From Prillingera fragicola (Eukaryota; Basidiomycota; Tremellomycetes; Trichosporonales; Trichosporonaceae): a DNA stretch of 64,000 nt. How positions within the stretch are numbered: the stretch's first letter is position 1; the number at the start of each line of letters is the position of its first letter. The stretch covers positions 4,030,001 to 4,094,000 of the forward strand of contig BEDY01000001.1 of assembly GCA_002335605.1 (NCBI GenBank). The letters run 5' to 3'. Under the pieces are notes generated by a model. That model was given only the letters and a program-made list of their open reading frames with translations, was not told the origin of the DNA and did no database searches. This document shows positions 9,324-21,962 of the stretch, one piece after another. The translations under genes and the position numbers were made by a program.

Positions 9324-12300
9324 CTATGATGCGGTGGGCTTGGCCGCCGACTCGCGGTCGAGAATCTTCTCGAGGGACGCGACGGTGCGCTTGAGCGTGA
9401 GGATGGCACCCATGGTTATACTGCCCATGGCGTCGGCGTTCCACATTTCGGCATTCTCGTCGCTGATCTCGTCGTCGCCTGCCGCTGCTGCTGCTTCACC
9501 CTTAGCGATTAGGCGGCGCGCGTGGGCAATGACGCTGGCGAGGCGGCCCTTCTCCATGAAGAAGTAGCGTACCTCATCCTCGAGGCCGGCTGGCGGCCGG
9601 TCGAGGGCAGTGCGCACAAAGGAGCGAGAGAGGACGTATGCCTTCTCAGAGTACAGACGAGAGTTGACGCGGCCCTCCCGCGTTCCCTCGAGCTTGGCGA
9701 ATGCGGGCTCGCAGTGGTACGGCGAACGCACAAGGACGAGGCCGGAGATAGAGACAAAGACCTGGAGGAGCGACGATTTGCTTGCGCTCCACGATTCGGA
9801 CTTGTCGCCGGCCCAGGTACCCAGAATCGAGAGACACACCTTGCCCTCCTCGTACAAGTTGGGGTTACACCTTCCGAGACCGTTGGTGTGCGAGTGAAAG
9901 TGGACGAGTGGAGGCTCATGAGGGAACTTTGTAGGGTTCAGGTAGACGTCAAACACAAATGGCGCATCGGCGTATGGTGTTCCCTCGGGGCCAACGATGA
10001 GAACACGCATCAGATCTGTTCGATCCTCATAAGTGCGAACGAGAATGTTTTCTGGCAACGAGCTCGCGAGCGCGCGGTGCTCCTTGGCCAGGCGCGAGTG
10101 GTACGACTTGGCGGCCTGAAGAACAGGCTCGTTGTAGTAGTAGTGCTCTGCGGGGGCCTCCTCGAGTACGTCAAAGCGGACCCACTTCTCGTCCTCGGCA
10201 AGCGACGGGCGGGGAGGAATGACGCCGTTGGACGGGCCAGCTTCGGCGGGCGTGGAGAGCGTAGCGGTGGGAGCCACGGGAGACGAGGCAGTAGCAGCAG
10301 GCGGAGGCGAGGTCACAGACACTGTGGCAGGGGTAGCAATAGGCTCGCTGACAATGGGCTCAACAGCCTCGGCATCTCGAGCATCCTGGGCATCGTCCTC
10401 GTCGTCCTCAACGACCATGCCGTTCCCCTCCTCGTCCACATCCATGGTCTCAAAGTCGTCGGCCACGTGGGTGTGGGCGTGGTCCTCGGCCCATCCCTCG
10501 CCATCCTCAGACATCGTTTCCCAGCTGTGGTCCGACCTGATGCTTCCGGCGTCTTCGTCCTCAAACTCGCCGGGGAAACCCATCTCAGGTTCGTTGAGAA
10601 TGATAATATTCTTAATGTCGACCGTGCGGCGCTCCCCAGAGTACAGCTCGACCGTCACCTTGCCGTCCTTGTGCAGGTTGACAATCTCACCCCACCACTG
10701 AACAGCCGATTGGCTGCCCTTGGGGAAGCTGGTTCCAAGGGCGTCCGAGTGGTTCTCGGGATTGCCCAGGCGGTTGAGCTGATGACGGAAGCCATCGCGG
10801 CCGTCCTCTGGAGGGTCGACCTGTCCAAGAGACGGAACCTCGGGGCTGGGTGCTCCGTTGTCCTCGCAGAGAAGAACCGTCTGGCCCTGGCCAACACCGT
10901 AGTTCACTTTGCCAAAGCCACCCGTGTCAAGCTCAAGAACAGAGACAGTCTCCAATTCCTTGGTGTCGAGGAGGAGAAGCTCGGCGATACGCTGGCGGGG
11001 GTTGTACGACTGAACGACAGCCGGACGGCGCTCGCCAGTATCGCTCCTCCAGACAAGATGCTCTCCAGGCCACGACTCATAGTCATCGACATTGCGGTAA
11101 GGTGCAAAGCCAACAGACCACTCCTCGGTCTCCGTGCCATCTTGCCACCTCAGTTTGAGCTTGGTGCGGTTCTCGACGACCTTGAAGACATTGAGCTTGA
11201 AGGTACCGCGGAGATGTGTTGTGGCCATTGACACGGCGCCGAGAGCGATCTCGTCAGCGGCCTCACGGAACGTGACAGTAGTTCCAAGGGGAGGTGCCTG
11301 GTGCTTCATACCCTCAAAGTGGGTGAGCTGCTCAATCTCCTCGCCGCACCAGAACTTTTTGGGCTCGGGGTGCTTGTCGTGCTCAGAAACGGGGAGCTGA
11401 TAGTCAGCGCTGCCTTTGTTTCCCACACTCACCGTCTGGTTGATGGCGTTCCACACAATGAAAATAATGAGGGGGCGAACACTGATGACACGGTCTGTTG
11501 CGGTGTTTGCCGATGGAGGGAACTGGTTGAACGCCTGCATGAACTCGACGTGCTCGGGCAGGACCTCGTTGGCGAAGCGACCCGTCTCGAGCAAGCCGCC
11601 CATTTCTGCTATCCTGTAGGGCGTGCCGTCCCTTGCCTCGATGAGACCGTCCTCAAACACCTAAATTTGTCAGCGACATTAACATTAGAGGCACGCACCT
11701 CCTCGACAGTCCCAATCCACTCGTCGTAGACGACCTTGTCCTTTGCCTCAATCTTGACAGCATTCTTCAGCTTAGGCCATGGAATCCACTTGTTTAGCCT
11801 CTCGCGCGAGATGACATGCTCGAGCTGACACTCGGTGTCAATGTCGAGGACAACAGCACTCTCCAGATCGGTGAGCGAGTGCTTGACGAGGTCGCCCTTC
11901 AGGAAACTGCGTTCAAACAGCTGCAGCTCGAGCTCTGAAATGACCTCGTAGTGGCCAGTCGTCATGTGGCTGAAGACACATTAGTTTACAACGTCCCTCA
12001 CAAGGCACGCAGCCAACCCATCTGCAAGAACAGAATATTGCAGAGGCACGGGCTCCAGAACGCACCAAATGAAGACCTCGCCGCGCACGAGCGGCTGCTC
12101 GGCACCGTACATTGGGTCAGGGGGCGCATCTTCGTCTGCCCATCCGCGCTGGGGTGTGTGTCAGCGATCAAGCGGTCCGCGACATCTTTTGGCACGCCTC
12201 TGTCGGCTTGTGCCGATGTGACTTACAATGACTTTGCCGCGGTACGATGGGTCGGTAATCTTCGAGACGACGTCGCCGTGGAAGAGCTACAAACGGCACG

Positions 12301-12452
12301 CGAGTATGTTGGTGAGATGGGCAAGAGAAAGATGGAGGAAAGGTGGTGTCAGCAAGTTGTTCCGAAGGGTTAGGTCGCGCGACGAGACGCGTGCGACTCA
12401 CCTTGGACGTAAAGTCGTCCGGAAGACCGGGAAGGGAGGCCGGAGGAGGCAT
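9324..12452 (-). CDS. UBE2O-type large ubiquitin-conjugating enzyme (E2/E3 hybrid)
   Basis: Six exons: 12402-12452, 12227-12286, 12066-12148, 11699-11969, 11433-11660, 9324-11396; 921 aa. The N-terminal 500 residues hold repeated beta-rich segments of the UBE2O type (LFHGDVVSKITDPSYRGK; FLKGDLVKHS...QLEH; SAVQWWGEIVNLHKDG). An acidic, Pro/Ser-rich linker follows, then the UBC fold with PEGTPYADAPFVFDVYL and the active-site cysteine at about 752 in EGKVCLSILGTW. UBE2O proteins ubiquitinate unassembled basic proteins without a separate E3; the same role here is inference. The intron 11397-11432 is 36 nt, a multiple of three with no stop, so retention would only add 12 residues. The intron between exons 3 and 4 (11970-12065) is the least certain; its boundaries were chosen by phase. 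Confidence 0.88.
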
Positions 12453-13030
12453 CGCGCGCTGCTGCCTGTGTTGAGAACAAGGTGGCAATGAGGCTCTGAC
12501 TAGCAGAATCTGTGCGCTGCCGAGGGCCGAAGTATCGAGCTGACAGATCAAAGGTTGGTGGTGTACTGAGCAAGATGACTTTACTGCGGCGAACGGCGCG
12601 CAATAACTCTGATCAGGGCGGGAGCAAATATTTCTTATTCCTTGAACATTCCAGGTGTAATCAATAACAAGTGCTGTATTGTGATTGTTGTTATTGGCTC
12701 TGCAAGTCTTCTTGCATGCTCGCACGCACATCGAGAACAGTCAAGCGTGCAGTCCTTCTAAGATCTGAGATGCGCACAACGGAGGCCCCAAGGATGCCAA
12801 ACTCTTAGAAGGCACATGGCCATTAACTGGGTGGCAAGGTATAGGCACCGACATGTCAACCTGGCAAGCATGTGCATAAGCATGTGCATAAGCTTGTAGC
12901 GATTATTAAATAGCTGTCACAGACATGATGTATACTTGTTCGTTATTCTTACACCCGATGTATCCCTGATGATGGTGGCAAGAAATGCCGTCTCTAAATG
13001 GTGTTGTTACAAGATCGTCGCGAGATGGCC
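12453..13030. other. Intergenic region, UBE2O-like start to protease 3' end
   Basis: No gene is supported. The stretch is more AT-rich than its flanks between about 12610 and 12960. It should hold the UBE2O-like promoter and the 3' untranslated region of the protease gene. A short tandem repeat at 12868-12891 is listed separately. Confidence 0.5.
12868..12891. repeat. Tandem 12-bp repeat, two copies
   Basis: GCATGTGCATAA occurs twice head to tail (12868-12879 and 12880-12891), perfectly conserved. Each unit contains the near-palindrome ATGTGCAT. Could be a simple duplication or a paired factor site; nothing in the sequence decides. Confidence 0.6.
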
Positions 13031-14883
13031 TCAGATGGCTAGCCCGGCGACCAGACCCGCGGTGAACAGGACGGCCGACGAGAAGGCCTGGGGCGCTCTT
13101 GGCGTCGCCGAGGACGTATATGCGATGATACTGGGATGCGAGTCGGAACCCCAGTTGCCGTTGGGCCGCATGTTGAGACTCGGGTGCAGTGGTGCAAACC
13201 CGATTGATGGTGGGTCGTACCGGAAGGCGGTGTAGACGTTTTTCAAGAATGACGCACCAAGTAGCCAGCTGTTTTTGTCAGTCTTGGCCCAGAAACGACA
13301 ATGAAATGCAAAGCTGGCCAGGTGGTACTCACTGGCCTGTGGACACTGAACTCAGACACATGTCTTTTGACCCAGAAATCTGCGTGCGGAGCAGATCAGC
13401 CGAGCCGATTTGGTAGTCGTATCCGCCCAGGCGGTACGACACGACAACGCTGGTGTTGCACGGGACAGCAAACTGACCCGTGGCATTTCCCTCGCTGTCA
13501 TAGAGTGGAAAGGCGCCGGGAATCATGTCGTGCATGGCGGCGGTGTATTTTGCAGGCATGTTGGTGCCTGTGGACCCAGTGTCGATGATAGTCCACACTG
13601 ACCCTGTGTAGACCGTCTCATCGTCCACACTGAATGCGTCGAGCTCGAGCTGCCACCAGTAGGTGGTATTTGAGTCCATGTAGCGGATTTCGCCTTCGAA
13701 AAGGCTCGAGTCAACGCCACTGCAGTCGTCAGCCCGTTGCTGCAGCGTGGCATGATCAGCTACACTTACCCAAGAGTCAAGATGCCGCCTTGTGGGATCG
13801 ACCCATTGTAATCCTTGGACTGAAAGTCCGAGGGGTCTGTCATTGTTCGATTCAGGTAGAAGCCGAATTGTCGGTCTTTCCACTCCTCCTGAGCCAACGT
13901 TTCCCAAAAGGGGACTGGAGCTTGATGGGCGTCGCCGTCTGGCGCATCGAGGTACCCACTCCGCCACGCCAAGCCCATGATTCCTGAGACGGTTTTGCCC
14001 ATAAACTTGCTTACAGAGCCTGAATTGACAAGGACTGCTGTCAGCGTTCCATTGTATCCAATCACTCACTGATGCTTTGGTTGGATATTGTGTGTCCGCC
14101 CATTGTCACCTCCTCACCGATCCAGGTTCCTGTAGCGTTGCCCATGCCATACTGCTGGTAGATTGGCAGCTCAAAGTCGATGAACGAATCTGACAGGGAA
14201 TAATCAAACGTTGGATGCCCCGCACAGTCGTCACAGTGCGAGTCAAAGAGGACAAACCCATGCGATCCAGTGTCCGCGACGGCCAGGAATTCTTGTGGAG
14301 GTGTTCTAGAAACGTAAGCGCAGCTCCACCTGCATGCGTCGTCACTCACCCAACCGCGACGGGGACTGCATACCCCATGTCCCATAGATAGTTTGTCAGT
14401 CTGCGTATTGTTCAGCACAAGAACAATCTTCGGCGTGACATTGCGCCGCCCGCAGCCCTGGGTAATGCTTGGCACATTGTCCCCAAAGCTCGCCCCTGGC
14501 GCCTTGCTGCGCACTCACCGGATACTTTCGTCGACGCCTTCGTCTCGCCGTGCTATCCGTGCAAGGTCACGACGCAACAAAGCTCGGCCCTCGTCATCCA
14601 GCGCGCGGGCATATTTGAGCCGGTGCAGAACGGCTTCGTCTTGAGCAAACTCGAGCTGAATGCGTGGATCGGGGTGGGTTGCGCGTTCAGAGTGGACGAC
14701 GAGTGGGAGACTAATGGGCTCTGTTCGTCGTGATAGATGCGGGCTTCTTGAGCTTGAAGCGGGATTGTCGCGGTTGCCGTCGCCGCTCGACCCAGCTCGG
14801 ATACTGCAAGCAGGAGCTGCTCGAGCTGGCGCCAGCGCTGTCGCAGCTGCGATAGCTGCCGCCGCGAGCCAAGAGTAGATCAT
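13031..14883 (-). CDS. Secreted pepsin-like aspartic protease, probably GPI-anchored (copy 1)
   Basis: Six exons: 14519-14883, 14350-14400, 14070-14305, 13770-14019, 13333-13719, 13031-13268; 508 aa. The start at 14883 gives a signal peptide (MIYSWLAAAAIAAATALA). A pro-region follows, then the mature A1-family protease with catalytic motifs VADTGSHGF (Asp150) and IIDTGSTGT (Asp347), flanked by YAVPVAVGTPPQEF. The C-terminus ends in a hydrophobic stretch after Ser/Ala (SSAVLFTAGLVAGLAI), as in yapsin-type GPI proteins. It would cleave proteins at the cell surface or outside. A paralogue lies 2.45 kb away on the same strand (17336-19118) with the same 51-nt exon 2 and matching phases, so the pair arose by duplication. 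An alternative upstream Met at 14967 would bury the signal peptide and is disfavoured. Confidence 0.9.
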
Positions 14884-17335
14884 GGCCGTAGCCGGGTCAG
14901 TCGGGCCGCAAGAGGAGTGAGTGAGACAGTAGTAACAAATGCACAAAGTAAAAGCAGAAGCATGCATGCGCAGGACCCTCGGTATATGACAAGAGCAGCC
15001 CGGAGTGAGGGCGGGGTGAGTAGTCCGAAAGTGGCTGCGGCAAAAGTCAGGTGGCTGCTGGATTCAGAAAATCCCAACTACGACGACATCATCATCATCA
15101 TACTCCTCCCCTGCGGGGCCACTTGCCTTCCCTCAAGGGCGAAAGGCCCAGGCGCCGCCCTGACTAGATCGCCCGGATCGTCTGCCAATTCAGAATCCGT
15201 GCCTGGAAACTTGGCAGCGGAACTGGGCACCGCTGCTCTTGTGCCTTGTGCCATTGGCCTTGTGTACGTAATCCTTCTCCCTCACGCTCAGGACCCGAGC
15301 CCGGTTCCATGCCATCCGCGCCCAGACCATGGAGCTTCAGGGTCTCCTCAACAGGCACGCTCTCTTGCTGCTTGGCACGAGCACGAGAACTTGATCGTTC
15401 ACCGTATTCTCGTAGTAGTCATGCGACGCACGTCCACTCTTTGCTCCACCATCACGCTCATCTCAGTGCCTCAAGTGTAGCATACACCGCTGGCCTGTTC
15501 TGCGTCGACGCCCTAACGATTGCGCATCCCATCCAATGATCATTCTTGACGACCACAACTGGTATCGAAGGTGTGGATTGATTCAGATCGCAGAACCCAA
15601 CGATAATACATTCCCCGTTCCTAATCTACGGCCAACGGCACACCTCCCAGTCGGATGTCCGATGCGCTGCTCCTGCTATCTGCGCACATATCCTTATCCA
15701 TCACGACCGTCGTAGCGCTGGTTTCACTTGACCGAGCAGGTGTGTTACCTGTAACACGTATGGTATCGCGATTACTCAGCACCGGGGCAGGATACTGATC
15801 GGCGAAACAACCTACTCAGCTCCTTCAGCTCCTTCAGCTCTGAAACGAAGGCCTCCAGATGGTGGGTACTAGTGCAGGATGTCGCTGCCCATGTGCACCG
15901 CCGAGATCAGCGAAATCCACTTTCCATGTGCATTCGCCGCTGGCAGGACGGCTAATCAGTGAGACAACGCTAGCGTGCGCAGGTATCGATATTGCTCCAT
16001 TCAAGATAGACCCCGCAATCCCCGCGCAACTAAGGACACAGTCTGTGTGGTCATTACTAACTGAACAGTCTCTAGTGTATCTAGGGCACGTGTGGCCGCG
16101 TGGGGACAAGTACCCGCAGTCAAGTCTTTGGTATGGTACAGCATCAACCTTGCCTTGACCGTACGTAGCTTCGCCCGTCTTCCTCCAACGCGAATGGCTC
16201 TGGCGGGGTACCAGCCCCTGCGTCGCTTCACGTGCACACTCCCAGCCTTGGCATGTTGACAGTTGGGCAGGGAGGAGAGAACAATCTTAACCTCTCCTTG
16301 CGCCGGATGCATGCGTAGATGTCCCAACAGTGGTTACTCAAGAGTGCGCCACAGAAAATCACCAACACCACCAAAAACGTCTATGCCAAGAGACCGTTCA
16401 TTTCTCGTTCCTCTACCCCGTGCCTATCGATCGCCAACCTTGCCTGCTCCGACGGCCAGAAAGAGTACGCAAACGAAAGCGGATGTGGCTTCGTGACGAT
16501 TTCCACATGACATTTTCCGCCCTTTACCCCTTTGGTGAATCATTAATTTGCCAGCCATCTCTCGCATATTCTTTCGGTACCAAGAGGCTCTGCTCCCTTG
16601 GGATTGTGGATGTGGCCCTGGCTCGAATGAGTTGTATCGTGTGCCGTGGAGGTATGAGTGGTTTGACGTTCCACCTGCAAGCCAAGCAGCAGTGTGGCGC
16701 GTCGGAAACACCAACAATGTTCGTTGTTTGGAAGATAGCTGCATGGGTGCGTGAACGAGTCCAGTAGTGGGTATTGCCCTAGGCAGCCACGGTGGCTCTC
16801 TATTCATAGATTCATCTGGGATCTAGAACTTTGTATCCGTAAGATAGGGGATGACCAGAGACGCTCGTTTGTTCGGCAGAGTAAGTGGGCGGGCTGCGTG
16901 TTACGTCAGCGGGAAGTGTGGCGGAAGGCTGGGCTGCAGTGATTTCTGACGGTTTGCTGCACCGAGGCGTTGTAGTGACACATAATGCCACAGGAGGATG
17001 CGGAATTGATTGCAGGGGGTTCCATTAATCGCAAGAGATTTGTCATTAATCCCAAGAGACGCCATTGCGGTAGAGTTGCAATGTGGTGGATAAACAGACG
17101 ACACAGGAGGGAGTGGGGCAGGCAATGGCGACTGCGGCTTTTGGGATGTGGGATGAAGCGCATATTGCCTCGGTCAATATCCTCATCGGCTGCTGTAGTT
17201 TGCGCAAATGAATGTGTGAACAGCTTACCGACAAGGAGGTCTAGAGGTCCTTGACGCCTGTGAGCTCCCCTTGTGCGCCACCTATAGACGTAACAAAGTC
17301 CATCAAAGAATACACATGGGCTATCTAATATCCAA
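14884..17335. other. 2.45-kb spacer between the two protease genes; no gene found
   Basis: Must contain the promoter of protease copy 1 and the 3' end of copy 2. Open frames such as 14917-15480 (+) and 16424-16807 (-) show no domain, no plausible splice extension and no composition typical of the neighbours. A small direct repeat CAGCTCCTT-type run lies near 15817-15842. I see no tRNA, transposon terminus or CRISPR-like repeat. Confidence 0.5.
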
Positions 17336-19118
17336 CTACAAGAGGGTGGCCAGGAATGCGCCAATGACAGCGCTGACGGCTACGCCGGTGCGGGAGGCAG
17401 AGTTGCCAGAGCCACTGCCAGAGCCGGTGCCCGAGCCAGTTCCGTTGGAGCCACCACTGGAGGAGCCAGAGGCAGTGCCAACTGTGGCACCCGCAACGGT
17501 CGCCACGGGGTGGACGCCGCCTGTGGCGTCTGTCGTGTATGCCGATGCAGTCAAGCTGGGACTGTTGTAAATCTCCTGAACAATGGCCGTGTTGTCCAGC
17601 GAGGGGTTCAGCTTGGCGAGACCGACAGAGGGGGGCTCGTAGCGGTAGACAGAGTAGACGTTCTTGAGGAACGCGTCACCCAGGAGCCAGGAATTGTACA
17701 TGCCCTCGCCCATGCTCGCTCCAGAGTCCATGCCCTGGATTGAGGATGCACACATGCCCGCCGCGGAGTCACTCTTGATCGAGACCAGGTCGACGTGGCT
17801 GATAGAGTAGTCGGTGTTGCCAAACTTGAACGAGAGCTTGATCTCATTGTCACCACTGGGACAGGGGATCATGTAGATGTCGTTGGAGCCCTCTGCCGAA
17901 GTCGCGTCTGAGGACGTGTTGAGCAGCGTGGCCCCAGGGACGTTTGAGAAAAGCTCGGCGACAGCCTTGCGGGGACCATAAATGATGCTGGTGCCAGTGT
18001 CCAAGAGGCCGGAAGGAGCGGCGTTGCCGCTAGCTGTCGCGCCGGAAGGAGTATCCTGGGAAACATCGATGCTCTTGCCGTTGACAGTGATACCACCAAG
18101 AGCAATCTGCCACCAGCCGGGAACAGCGAGGTCGATGTACTCTATGTCTCCTGTGAATATGGATGAGTTGGTACCGCTGGGACATTAGCACAGACTGCGG
18201 CCATGGTTACTCACCCCATGAGTAGCTGACCCGTCTCGACCTGACCGGGGAACGGGTCCACTGCACGGTGAATGGGGTCACGCCCGATGTAGATCGAGAA
18301 CAGGTGCTCGGTGAGGGTCTTGGCTGCCTCGTATGACCAGCACGGGTACTTTGCCGAAGGCCAGCCAAAGCCCATCAGACCCGTGATCTCAGAGTCATCG
18401 TAGCCCATGTTAGCCGAAACAACACTGGCCAGGCCAAACGACGTGTCGGGAACGCTGGCATCGCTTACCGCCACTGTATCGACACCATAGATGCCCCGGG
18501 CATACGCGTTATCCAGGTAGGCAATGGAGAACTGGCCGGCAGTAGTGTTGGCGGTAAAGGTCGACGATTTTGTTCGGTCAAAGAGGGGCACACTCGAGCA
18601 CGCAAAGCTTTGGCACTGCGAGTCATAGATCCAAAGCAAAGGCGAACCAGTGTCAAGATGCACTTCAAAGGTCTGCGGCGGGGTTCTGCACGGTCAGCAC
18701 CACTCTTCCGCTACGCCACGAGGGCTTACCCGATGTGCACGGGAGTAGAGTACATCAAATCGTGGTGCCAGTCACTCAATCTGGAACAATCAGCACTTGC
18801 TCGCACACACGCATCTCGGCGTAGCACTTACGGCTCGGCCCCGCGCTTCCTCCTCTGCGCGTCGACCTTGTTGACATCGCGCTGGAGCCGTTCCCGGTCC
18901 TCGGGAGCCAGGCGCTCGGCGTAGCGCATACGCACAGCGAGCGCCTCGTCACGGGCCCACCCGGCATACACTGCTGGGCTCTTGGGCATGTACCTGCGCG
19001 CCTCGAGGTTGCGGTGGTTGCGAAGGAGGGGAATAGTAATGGTTTTGGCATCGCTGGGTGCCGGGGCTGCAAGTGCCCCGGACAGCAATAGCGTGGCAAG
19101 AGCGAGGTCGAGCAGCAT
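17336..19118 (-). CDS. Secreted pepsin-like aspartic protease, GPI-anchored (copy 2)
   Basis: Four exons: 18832-19118, 18730-18780, 18215-18685, 17336-18176; 549 aa. The signal peptide is MLLDLALATLLLSGALA; the pro-region follows. Catalytic motifs are VHLDTGSPLLW (Asp124) and GLLDTGTSIIYG (Asp329), the second DTGT rather than DTGS, as is common in the family. The C-terminus is a Gly/Ser/Thr-rich linker of about 40 residues, then a hydrophobic tail (GVAVSAVIGAFLATLL) typical of a GPI-attachment signal. Introns 1, 2 and 3 match introns 1, 2 and 4 of the neighbouring copy in place and phase; copy 1 has two more introns. Sequence between the copies is strongly diverged outside the catalytic cores. 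Expected site of action is cell wall or plasma membrane. Confidence 0.92.
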
Positions 19119-19181
19119 GGCTGAGAATGGAGAGGAATCCAAAGAGTGTGGGAGTAGGTGTGTTTTGTGTGTGCGCAAGAG

Positions 19182-19189
19182 TATATATA
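19182..19189 (-). promoter_or_regulatory. TATA box of protease copy 2
   Basis: TATATATA lies 64 bp upstream of the ATG at 19118, flanked by TTTATATATAC on the transcribed strand. A clear TATA element is uncommon in this window and suggests a regulated, inducible promoter; that reading is inference. Confidence 0.65.
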
Positions 19190-20459
19190 AACAGTAGGCT
19201 GAATAAGAGTAGTTGAGAGATGAAACGGTACTGCTGCACTGAACAGTAGTAGTGTATGCAAATGGCTGTGCGCAATGGGCTGCTGCGACTAGGCACAAGA
19301 TTCAAAACAGTAGTAGCAGTCTGTTGCATGGCATGGCGTCCGGAGCAACCCCTTCCACCCCGCGTGCCCGCGTACCGGGGGACAAGGCCTGGCTATCTGG
19401 GGCCGCGCAGCAATGACAGACCCTGACGCGTCCGCAGTCGATGCCGCATCGGAGCATCCCACTCGGTCTCGGCCTCTTTAACAATGTTCCTCAACTGATC
19501 ACCACAATGTTCGAATAACAATGTTACAGCGGCGCTGCCGTCGGAGCAGTCATGGTGCAGCACATGCAGATGCACAGGTCTGCCAGATATGAAGAGGCTG
19601 CTGCACTTTGCTGTGGGTCCTCGTGGATTCTCCTAAAGGCACAAAACACGGGTTGAAACGCCCGCCCTATGCAAGGTCCTGAACTGCCTCAATGTCGTCG
19701 CGTGGCTACACAATGGTTCAAAGCTGCAAGCGATGCTGGATCGCAGCACGTCACAGCACACGTTACACTCATGCACTCATGGTCGTGAGGGTATCAATTA
19801 AGCTTAGGGCCTCGCAGAACAAAGTGTCACCGAGGCAACCAGCAAACACGTCGCTTCATGCCTAGGCTCATTGGCTATGGCTGTGGCTCTGGTACACATA
19901 ACGAAGGATATGGCGCAACATTAACCTTCAGACCAACACGTCGCACGGCAGTGAGGGAGACCTCGTCACGTCTCTGCGCGTTACGTCAACACCTCTTGGA
20001 CTGTTATTCGATGGAAGGGCACATGCATTGTTGGGTCGAGGATAGAGACCTGAACAGCTCAACGAAAGGCATACGGTCATCATGAACGTTCTTTGTACTC
20101 TCCCATTGAGGTTACAAAGCGTAGACCTATAGGTCTGCAAACCCGGCCACGTAACAGGCGTGAGGTAGTCACCCTGCCCAACCACCCACAGCAAAGAGCT
20201 CAGTGAGCCCCCTCAGTGCATGCGGGCATTGCACGCTACCAAGAGTTCCTGTTGCTGACGTGATACCTTTTGGCCAAAAGTTGTGCTGCAGGACAAGGAT
20301 GCAGGGCGACCGGACTTGAAGATGCCGATGATGGCGTGGGGTCTCGTCATTCATCCTTTGGCGGCGGTCAAGTGGCCGGTGCGAAAGGTGGAGGCGTATC
20401 TACATAGCCCACCGGTATTTGGCAACACTCCAAATCTCTCCACCATTACCACAATCACC
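19190..20459. other. Divergent intergenic region between protease copy 2 and the reductase gene
   Basis: 1.27 kb with no supported gene. The part near 19330-19560 is GC-rich, while 20080-20150 is AT-richer. No tRNA, repeat family or conserved ORF recognised. Confidence 0.5.
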
Positions 20460-21904
20460 ATGCCCGCTATCCTCCCTGGTTCCTTTGTTCTCGTCACTGG
20501 CGGTTCGGGCTTTATCGCCGTGTGCGTACACCTGTGTGTGCAGGGGAGACCGAGCTGACGCGCCGTAGACACACAATCAAGGCCTTCCTCGACAAGGGAT
20601 ACCACGTCCGCGGCACTGTTCGTACCGAGGAGAAGGGCCAGTATCTCCAGGACCTCTTCAAGGACAGCAGCTCGGTGTTTGAGTATGTTGTCGTCCCCGA
20701 CATTGCCAAGGTGGGTTGCCTTTGCGACCGGGCGAGGCGCTGACGAGTCTTAGGCTGGCGCTTTCGACGATGCCGTCAAGGGTGTCGACGCCGTTGCTCA
20801 CCTTGCTAGGTATGTGCTGCCGACGTGGCGGGAAACTGATGCTAGTCCCTTCCACTTCAAGGCCGACGACCCCGCTGAGCTTGTCGAGCCTGCGGTGAAT
20901 GGTACCGTGGGCGTGCTCAAGAGCATCCAGGAGAACAAGTGCGCTGCAGTGTTTGAAAGCTGTCTGACTTTGCAGCTCCAAGGTTCAGCGTGTTGTCATC
21001 ACCTCGTCGAACGCTGCCATTGCCGACGACACCATCCCGCGTCCCCATGTGTATGTATGAACAGTGTAAACGCCGCTTACACCAGCTTCACCGAGGCCGA
21101 CTGGAACGAGGACAGTATCAAGAAGATTAACGAGCTTGGCAAGAACGCCCCCGCTGCCGACAAGTACCGCGGTGAGTGGACGCTCTGCAGATCCGACCCT
21201 AACAATCAGGAAGTAAGACTCTTGCCGAGAAGGCATTCTGGAAGTTTTTCGAGGATGAGAAGCCCAAGTTTGACGGCGTGACCATCTGCCCTCCTATGGT
21301 GAGCGCGGTCGTGAGATACAGCTCTGACCAATAGGTCTACGGCCCTGTCCTCCAGCAGATTTCAAAGGTTGAGGACCTGAACACGTCGAACGGTGCGTAT
21401 CAGATCTGTACCCTGCTTGTTGGCCATCGCTTGCCAGTGCTGATGCCGCAGCCACAATGGTCCAGTGGTTCACTGCGAACAAACCCGCGTCTGACATTCC
21501 TGACTTTGCACCCTTCAACTGGGTCGACGTTCGCGACGGTGAGTAACGTATGCTGTATCCGTGGGCTAAAGTCAGTGGCGCTCGCTCACGTTCGCGCGCT
21601 CGAGGTGCAGGAGGCCGGCGGGGAGCGTTTCGTCGTTGGCGCCGGCCCTTGTCCTCCCAATGATCTCGTTCTCGTGAGTACTGCGACGTCATTGATCGTC
21701 TGACCAGCCCAGGCCTTTGAGAAGCACTACCCGGAGCGTACGACCTACCCGAAGGGCGATGCGTCCAAACGGGAGGCTATTCTCAAGGCAAGCAACCGCA
21801 CAGATGGCTCAAAGGCCACTCGTGTCCTGGGTATCAAATACCATGACCTCGAGACCACTGTCAAGGATACGATTGACAGTGTGATCAAGCGCCTCCATGT
21901 GTAG
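20460..21904 (+). CDS. NAD(P)-dependent reductase of the extended SDR family (Gre2/cinnamyl-type)
   Basis: Eleven exons, all in phase: 20460-20521, 20569-20710, 20754-20809, 20846-20938, 20976-21050, 21086-21171, 21210-21298, 21335-21392, 21452-21538, 21576-21673, 21713-21904; 345 aa. The Rossmann fold opens with the nucleotide motif VTGGSGFIA, then AHLASPFHF, VVITSSNAA and the catalytic YxxxK in KYRGSK (Tyr170, Lys174). The layout is that of dihydroflavonol/cinnamoyl-CoA reductase-like enzymes including yeast Gre2 (methylglyoxal/isovaleraldehyde reductase). It probably reduces small aldehydes or ketones with NADPH; the true substrate is unknown. Eleven exons in 1.4 kb is dense even for this genome. 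No targeting signal is visible. Confidence 0.92.
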
Positions 21905-21962
21905 AAGACAAATGAGCCCTGACTGTTGCTGCTCGTGTAGACGCCATCACAGCCTGGATGCA

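Noticed and set aside
9522..11231. 569-codon open frame on the plus strand inside the UBE2O-like gene
   Set aside because: It is the antisense of a well-supported E2 domain; GC-rich codon bias leaves the opposite strand open. No start context, domain or introns of its own.
14917..15480. 187-codon plus-strand frame between the proteases
   Set aside because: Overlaps the protease promoter, begins on the antisense side of its leader, and shows no domain or intron signals.
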